NCBI GenBank assembly: GCA_030849465.1
Contig: JARVLF010000007.1
Location: 310,001-374,000, forward strand
DNA length: 64,000 bases
DNA from: Moesziomyces globuligerus
Taxonomy: Eukaryota > Basidiomycota > Ustilaginomycetes > Ustilaginales > Ustilaginaceae
Reading direction: 5' to 3'
The position numbers and the translations under genes were made by a program. Below the pieces are notes generated by a model that worked only from the letters and a program-made list of their open reading frames with translations, was not told the origin of the DNA and did no database searches. Positions 58,208 through 64,000 of this stretch are shown one piece after another (position 1 is the first letter of the stretch; every line of letters begins with the position of its first letter).

Positions 58208-61200
58208 CTAGGCGAAAAAGTCCCAATCGCGCTCGACAAAGGCGAGCATGTAGTCGTCGATCGTCCCGCCCTCGTCGTCGTCTTCTTCGTCGTCCTGACC
58301 ATGGACGTCTGCCAGTGCCTCGGCCGGCTGAGCTGACTGCGTTGGCTGGACCTGGGAAGCATCCGTGCTGGCTTCTGCAAAGTCGGAATCGTCCTGCACC
58401 ATCTCCTCCCTCGCAGCCAACGCGGCCTGTCGATCCTCCTCGTCCTCTGCATCCAAAAAGGCACGCTCCACCTCGCGCCCCGACTGCTCGGCTTCGCTGA
58501 CCTTGACCTCGACATCGCCGAGCCTACCTGCGTCGTCGAGCATGTCGCGCCAGTCGATGCGCTTGGCCAGCGTCTCGGTGTTGAACTCGCCCTGCTGGAT
58601 CACGACGCTGTCGAGCAGCCGCTTTTGGTTCGCCTTGCGCAGCATGTTTTCCTCGATCGTATGCTCGGTGACGAAGCGGTAGATGTGCACGTCGCGTGTC
58701 TGTCCGATCCGATGCGCCCGATCCATACACTGCGCCTCGATCGCCGCGTTCCAATCCAAGTCGTAGAACAACACCGTGTCCGCGCCAGTCAGGTTGATGC
58801 CCAGACCGCCCGACCTCGTCGACAGAATAAACGCCGAGATGCGCAGATCCCGGTTGAACTTCTCGGTCAACGCCTGGCGCTGCTCAACCTTGGTCGCGCC
58901 GTCTAGCCGCAGGTAGCGATAGCCGTGGTAGTTGAGAAACGACTCGAGAATGTCGAGCACGCGCGTCATCTGCGTAAAGATGAGGATGCGATGCCCGCCC
59001 TCCTTGAGCCGACGCATCAGCACGTCCAGCTGCTGCAGCTTGCCGCAGTCGTACTGCAGCAGCGACGCGTCCGGAAACGCAATGTGCAGCTTGACCGCCA
59101 CCGGATGCACCGTATCGAATTCGGGCGCTACCATCTCGGGACACCGGTACGGCTCCAGTCCAGCCAAAGCCCAGCGGGGCATGTCGACCGCGACCGCACG
59201 CGGAGTCACAAAGGCAAACCGATCGATCACCGGCTGCAGATTCTCGCGCCGCGTCGCGCGAGACTGCACGATGCGGAGCAGGTTGTCGCATCGATCCAGA
59301 TAGCCTCGTCGATCGCCTTCGTGGTTCTCCAGCGGCTCCAGACGACCCGACTTTCCAGCCTCCCGCAGCATTCGGATGAGTCCGGCACCATACACCGGCC
59401 GCTTGGTGCAGCGGTACTGGTTGATGTAAGCCGCGTGCTTCCAGCGCTCCTGCTCGTCGACCAGCCGCCGCTGCTCGCGCGACTTGGCGAAACCCTCGAC
59501 GGTCCACGTATCCAGCTCCCGTCGCTCGGCCACCGTATCGCGAAAGTGCGGCAGCTTCTTGGCCGCGTTGAGTCTGCGCAAGTCGCGCGACTCGATCGCC
59601 GTCAGATGCTCCTCGCGCTGCGTAAAGCGGAAATTGGTCACGTCCAGATCGACGTTGCCCCACACGTCGTCGCGCAGCAGCTCGCGCCTCACGAGCAGAT
59701 CCTTGATCTCGTAGTCGGCCACGACAGACCTCGACATGGCAAAGCTCGTCACGATCGGACGCACCTCGAACAGATCCGGATGGTTGCACACCTTGCGCAG
59801 CTGCATCAGACAGTTGATGATGCTGAGGTAGTTGCCGCTCGCCAGGCTCTCGCGCGTCTTGGCCCTCGACATAAAGTCGTTGTACAAGAAACGCTGGCGC
59901 TTCGACAGCCGACACGCGATCACGTGCTCGTATTTGCTCGGCAGCTCCTTCTCCACCTCGCTCTTGAGTCGCCGCAGCAGATACGGCCGGAGCACCGCAT
60001 GCAGCTTCTGCACCATCGCGCGCGTCTCCTCGTCCATGCTGTTGCCGCCCTCGATCGCCTTGTCGAGCGGGTTGGAGAACCACTCCTGGAAGTCCTTCAT
60101 GTTGGCAAATGCACCGCCGCCGGGCAGCTCGCTGACGCCGTGCGGCATGAGGAAGTACATCAACGACCACAGATCCATGAGGTTGTTCTGCAGCGGCGTG
60201 CCCGTCAGCAGTAGACGTCGCTGCGAGTTGAAGCCGAGCAGCGTCTGCCAACGCTGAGACCGGAAGTTCTTGATGTGGTGAGCCTCATCGAGCACCAAGT
60301 ACACCCACGGCTTGCGGCGAAAGATGTGCTGATCCGCAAGAACAAGCTGGTAGCTGGTGATGCAGACGTTGAAGCTGTTCTCCGTGTTCCAGCCGATTCG
60401 CTTCTCCTTGCGCTCCTTCTGGTTGCCGTAGTACGAGAGAATCTTGAAGCCGGGCAAGAATTTCTTGAACTCGACTTCCCAGTTGAGCATCACACTGGTC
60501 GGGGCCACGACGAGATGTGGGCCCCAAACACCCTTGTCGCACGCGAGGTGCGCCAGCAGAGAGATGGTCTGGATGGTCTTGCCCAAGCCCATCTCGTCGG
60601 CGAGGATGCCGTTGACGCCGTTGGCGTACAAGCTTGCCAGCCATTCGAAGCCGATCTGTTGGTAGGGACGGAGCTGGCCTCGGAGCAGGAAGGGCTGACG
60701 TGAACGAGCCGCGATCCGATCGGAAGAGACGATGGACGAGGCTCGTGTCATCGACCGGCGGCTGCTTTGACGCCCACTCGTGGCTGCAGATTCCGCATCG
60801 CTGTGCTCTTCGCCCGATTCGTCGTGCTCGTCTAGCAAAGTGAGGGAGGCTGGTCGATCCTCATTCGAGACCAGCTCTTCGTCGGATAAGCGAGTGTCCT
60901 CCTTCAGGGCGGGTTCAATGTCGTCTGGCTTGGCATCAGCATCTGATGTCTCTTCCTTTTGCTGGCGATCGGGTTTGTCCGGCTCTGCTTCGCTTGCATC
61001 GGCTTGGCTAGACTCGTCGCCGCTGGCCGCCTGCTCCGCGCCATCCCCGTAGCCATATCTTTTGAGCAGCTCTTCGATGGGTATATTGGCATCCGCTTCG
61101 AGCCCGGCATCTTCGCTGTCGTCTTCTTCGTCTTCTTCCCACATCTGCCGTTCGAGCTCTGCGTCCTCGTGCTCCGCGTCGTCGGCGCCGCCGACGGCGA

Positions 61201-63688
61201 AGTCCACGTCATCAGCTTCCGCTTTGGCAGCTCGTGCATCTGGAGCCGGAATCTTGGCTGCGCCCCTGGTTCGCCTTGTCGATCTCTGTGGACGGTCCGA
61301 CCTAGGCGCGGGTACAGGACTCAAGCCTCTCTCGACGGCAGCTGGTGTTCCCGCACTTGGTGTAGGTGTCGCGTCGTCGGTGATGCTGACTTGTGCAACG
61401 GCTGCTGGTGCTGCTTGGCCCGAAGCAAGTTCGGAGACATCGTGAGTGCCTTCGGCGACCTCGGCAATATCCTCAGCTGCTTCCGTGTCACTCTGCTCGT
61501 CGCCGACATCAGATTCGGCTGGCTCGGCTGAGCCATCGCTTCCGTAGCTGGTGCGATCGCTGTCTTCGTCCATGTCACTGTCGGAAAGTGCCTCAGGCTG
61601 GGTCGTCGTCATGACCTCGTGCTGCTTCTTGAGCATGGCAGTGCTTTGCTCGAGGATAGCGTTGAGCTGCTCCTTGTCGAGCTTCTCTTTCTCAGCCTTT
61701 TCGGCGGCTGCTTTGCGGGCCCGAACCACGTTGACGGCCAAACGCCACTGCTTGAGCACTTCACGCAGCGTCCACTTGGCCAAAGCCCGGATGCGTTTCT
61801 CCTCGGCCTTCTTCTCGCGCTCGGACGTCCCGAGCTGGCGTTCCCAGTGCTGAGCAACCATGCGAGCCACCTTGCGTGCGTTTTGTCGCCTGACTTTGGC
61901 AAATTGTCGCATGGGTTGGTAGTTCGCAGCCACTGCGTCAAGCAGATGGTCGTGATGCGACTTGGTCCGTGCGACCTTGCTGGGGACGTGGCGTGCTGAT
62001 GCACCGGAGTCAGGATGGATCGGCAGGCCGGCACGCCACCTCTGGTCCATTTGGAGGTATATCTGAAGATCGTTGGCCTCGACTTCGGCCGGGTGCTTGC
62101 CACTGTCGCCATCGCGCAAAAGGTCGAACGAGGCCCACAGAGCATCGATGTCGCCTCCAAAGCGTTTCGGCGTCGGAACCTGATGCGGAGCAAGGACGTG
62201 CAGCGGTGGAGGGTGCTCGGGCAGAGGTCGAGGTCGGTGACGCAGAATGAAGGCATCGAGTTCGTCGAGCGCCTTGCTCTTTCGGGGGCCGCTGCGCTTT
62301 GCGGGCTTAACCGTAGAGTCGTCGTCTGCGAGCGAAGATTGCCTTTTCCGTGAGGGTCCCGCCGTGCGTGATTGCTTCTCTTGTCTTTTGACTCGGCCCT
62401 TGCTACCTTTCCGGTTGCCAGCCCTCTTGGATGTTGCTTGGTCATCACTCGTGTCCGAGTTGCTGCTTTCGTCCTGACTTGCATCGTCGCTGGACGCGTC
62501 CTCAGTGCCGGCGCGATGTTGGGGCTCGGCGGGGTTGGAAGAGCCACGAGTCGGGAACCTCTCCGAGGAACGGCGCTTATCGCCATTTTTCGACGAGGGT
62601 GTATTAAGGCTGGTTGGGCTGCTGGGAGGAGGTGGCCGTTTTAATGAGAGGCTTTCCAGCCTGGCATTGACGCGGCGTCGAGTGACACGGCCGGACGTGG
62701 ATGCTTCGGCGCCCGAGCCGGCGTCGTCGAGGCTGAAGCGAAGGTCATGGGCGTGTTTGAAGGTGGTGAAGACGTCGCTCTGGTCGTTGCGCGCCACATC
62801 AGGGTCGTAGCCGACCATGGTGACGAACTTGGTGAGATGAAAGAGCTCGCGAACGAGCATGTCGTGGCGGTCGTGGACCTCCTCGAGTTGGGCCTGTGCC
62901 ACGTCGGCCTTCTCGCGTCTGCGTCGATCGAGGATGACTGGCAAAGGCGCGTCTGCATCCTGCGCCGCCACGGGGGTGATCAGTGGCTTTGGACGAGGTG
63001 TGAGCTGCGCGTGTGGGAGAAGCTCGGCCTCATCGTCTTGGCGGACTTGGTCCGGATCCGAATCTTCTTGCTTGACTGCCGATTTGCTCCTCGATCTTGA
63101 TCGATTTGGCGGATCGGAGGTTGTCGAGGCACGGGCCGACCCATTCTGAGCTGCTTCATTTGGAAGATCAGCGTCGAATTCTTCGCTGGCATAAGGTTTG
63201 GTCGAGGTGCTTGGCGTTGGACTGAGCCTGGCGCGGAGCGTATCGGCTTCCCGCGGAGGTGCGGAGGACGGCGTTGACCGAGACTGAGACGCCCTTCGGT
63301 GGCTTGTCAGGTCCGCCTTTCCGCCGCCATTCACTGCGGTGCTGCGTCGAGGTCGGCGAGCCCGGCCAGGAGTACCGCTGCTGTTTTGCTCGTCCACCTC
63401 GCCGTCATGTTGTCCTAGCTGGAATGCGGGCCCTGGACTGGAGAAGGCGAGCTCTGCAGCAAGGCGCTTCCTCTTTACTGGCATCCTGCCATCGTGGGGA
63501 GATGCGGATCTTCCGCCTTGCGCTGGCTGTCGCTGAGACGCTTCAGCTTGCGACGAGCCGCCATTCGTATCCGCGGCGGAGTGTCCATTCTCTGTGTCCT
63601 CGTGGGCGACATTGGTGGAGGGTCCGGAGCTTACATCGCTGGCCGTTGTTTCTGCATGATGATGAGGTTGAGTGCCACCAGAGGACAT
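58208..63688 (-). CDS. SWR1: SWR1 chromatin-remodelling ATPase (H2A.Z deposition)
   Basis: 1826 residues, intronless. A disordered acidic/Ser-rich N-terminus (~580 residues) precedes an HSA-like helix (~590-680, KVRRQNARKVARMVAQHWER). A long acidic stretch leads to the Snf2 ATPase: LRPYQQIGFEWLASLY near 1003, Walker A DEMGLGKTIQT at ~1028, DEAH-type VLDEAHHIKN at ~1133, and TGTPLQNNLMDLWSLMYFLM. The helicase lobes are split by a long insert, as in the INO80/SWR1 class. The second lobe ends STRSGGLGINLTGADTVLF and AHRIGQTRDVHIYRF, followed by ANQKRLLDSVVIQQGEF. Swr1 exchanges H2A for H2A.Z at promoters. The frame runs on to 63799 through GTG only, so ATG 63688 was chosen. Confidence 0.95.
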   Translation of the reverse strand: MSSGGTQPHHHAETTASDVSSGPSTNVAHEDTENGHSAADTNGGSSQAEASQRQPAQGGRSASPHDGRMPVKRKRLAAELAFSSPGPAFQLGQHDGEVDEQNSSGTPGRARRPRRSTAVNGGGKADLTSHRRASQSRSTPSSAPPREADTLRARLSPTPSTSTKPYASEEFDADLPNEAAQNGSARASTTSDPPNRSRSRSKSAVKQEDSDPDQVRQDDEAELLPHAQLTPRPKPLITPVAAQDADAPLPVILDRRRREKADVAQAQLEEVHDRHDMLVRELFHLTKFVTMVGYDPDVARNDQSDVFTTFKHAHDLRFSLDDAGSGAEASTSGRVTRRRVNARLESLSLKRPPPPSSPTSLNTPSSKNGDKRRSSERFPTRGSSNPAEPQHRAGTEDASSDDASQDESSNSDTSDDQATSKRAGNRKGSKGRVKRQEKQSRTAGPSRKRQSSLADDDSTVKPAKRSGPRKSKALDELDAFILRHRPRPLPEHPPPLHVLAPHQVPTPKRFGGDIDALWASFDLLRDGDSGKHPAEVEANDLQIYLQMDQRWRAGLPIHPDSGASARHVPSKVARTKSHHDHLLDAVAANYQPMRQFAKVRRQNARKVARMVAQHWERQLGTSEREKKAEEKRIRALAKWTLREVLKQWRLAVNVVRARKAAAEKAEKEKLDKEQLNAILEQSTAMLKKQHEVMTTTQPEALSDSDMDEDSDRTSYGSDGSAEPAESDVGDEQSDTEAAEDIAEVAEGTHDVSELASGQAAPAAVAQVSITDDATPTPSAGTPAAVERGLSPVPAPRSDRPQRSTRRTRGAAKIPAPDARAAKAEADDVDFAVGGADDAEHEDAELERQMWEEDEEDDSEDAGLEADANIPIEELLKRYGYGDGAEQAASGDESSQADASEAEPDKPDRQQKEETSDADAKPDDIEPALKEDTRLSDEELVSNEDRPASLTLLDEHDESGEEHSDAESAATSGRQSSRRSMTRASSIVSSDRIAARSRQPFLLRGQLRPYQQIGFEWLASLYANGVNGILADEMGLGKTIQTISLLAHLACDKGVWGPHLVVAPTSVMLNWEVEFKKFLPGFKILSYYGNQKERKEKRIGWNTENSFNVCITSYQLVLADQHIFRRKPWVYLVLDEAHHIKNFRSQRWQTLLGFNSQRRLLLTGTPLQNNLMDLWSLMYFLMPHGVSELPGGGAFANMKDFQEWFSNPLDKAIEGGNSMDEETRAMVQKLHAVLRPYLLRRLKSEVEKELPSKYEHVIACRLSKRQRFLYNDFMSRAKTRESLASGNYLSIINCLMQLRKVCNHPDLFEVRPIVTSFAMSRSVVADYEIKDLLVRRELLRDDVWGNVDLDVTNFRFTQREEHLTAIESRDLRRLNAAKKLPHFRDTVAERRELDTWTVEGFAKSREQRRLVDEQERWKHAAYINQYRCTKRPVYGAGLIRMLREAGKSGRLEPLENHEGDRRGYLDRCDNLLRIVQSRATRRENLQPVIDRFAFVTPRAVAVDMPRWALAGLEPYRCPEMVAPEFDTVHPVAVKLHIAFPDASLLQYDCGKLQQLDVLMRRLKEGGHRILIFTQMTRVLDILESFLNYHGYRYLRLDGATKVEQRQALTEKFNRDLRISAFILSTRSGGLGINLTGADTVLFYDLDWNAAIEAQCMDRAHRIGQTRDVHIYRFVTEHTIEENMLRKANQKRLLDSVVIQQGEFNTETLAKRIDWRDMLDDAGRLGDVEVKVSEAEQSGREVERAFLDAEDEEDRQAALAAREEMVQDDSDFAEASTDASQVQPTQSAQPAEALADVHGQDDEEDDDEGGTIDDYMLAFVERDWDFFA

Positions 63689-64000
63689 GAAGGTGGAGCG
63701 GTGTTGCCGAAATGCAAATGCAGCTGCGGCTGTTGCACGCAAGAGCAGCTCCTCTGCCTCTGCAACGTGCGCCTCTCGCCAAAGATGGATCTGCGCCACG
63801 CCGCACGCTCTGGAGGATCACGCCGAGCCTGGATGAGATGCTGAAGCTCGAAATTTGTTGGGCCCGGGCGATGTTCCGCAGATTGGTGGGTTCCGAGTGG
63901 CTACGGGTGGCTCATGGAATGTGCCGAACCTGAGCTTCTGATCCGACGGGAGCTTGGCCGCGGCTGAGCAGCGTGAAAGCAAACGATGCGGGCGGTGGGA
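63689..64000. promoter_or_regulatory. Upstream region of SWR1
   Basis: 312 bases to the window edge. The SWR1 frame stays open to 63799 without an ATG. No other element was recognised. Confidence 0.35.

Overview
This is a GC-rich fungal chromosome segment, most likely from a smut fungus or close relative (Ustilaginomycotina). The inference rests on long, mostly intronless genes, a few short genes with small GT-AG introns, multi-kilobase leaders, Ser/Ala/Pro-rich low-complexity proteins, and eukaryotic housekeeping genes throughout. Starts were placed at in-frame ATG codons; several frames stay open upstream through GTG or TTG and were trimmed.

Layout. 1-3.1 kb: 5' end of glutathione synthetase (-), Mediator subunit MED31 (+), and a YMD8-like triose-phosphate-translocator-family carrier (-). 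3.7-4.7 kb: short-chain dehydrogenase (-). 7.4-15.2 kb: Cyc8/Ssn6 corepressor (+) converging on a Bni4-like bud-neck protein (-). 15.2-19.5 kb: long divergent spacer. 19.5-23.7 kb: oxysterol-binding protein (+), a probable Dif1/Spd1-type ribonucleotide reductase regulator (+) and an NXT1/p15-like mRNA export factor (-). 24.4-27.2 kb: one ORF joining a cystathionine lyase-type PLP enzyme to mevalonate kinase. 28.2-31.7 kb: secreted double-psi beta-barrel protein (+) and exocyst Sec15 (-). 34-41.5 kb: large unrecognised protein, a DUF866/CZIB zinc protein in six exons, and a secreted tyrosinase. 41.5-44.9 kb: gene-poor spacer. 44.9-52.3 kb: unrecognised two-TM protein (+) and an FG nucleoporin (-). 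53.1-54.6 kb: DUF423/TMEM256 membrane protein and mitochondrial ATP synthase epsilon, both small and spliced. 56.1-63.7 kb: a bHLH factor preceded by a degenerate acyl-CoA-synthetase-type C-terminal domain (+), and SWR1 (-).

No rRNA, convincing tRNA, transposon, CRISPR array or viral remnant was seen. The genes are unrelated housekeeping and accessory functions rather than a pathway cluster. The most unusual content is architectural: the PLP-lyase/mevalonate-kinase fusion and the ANL-C/bHLH protein.
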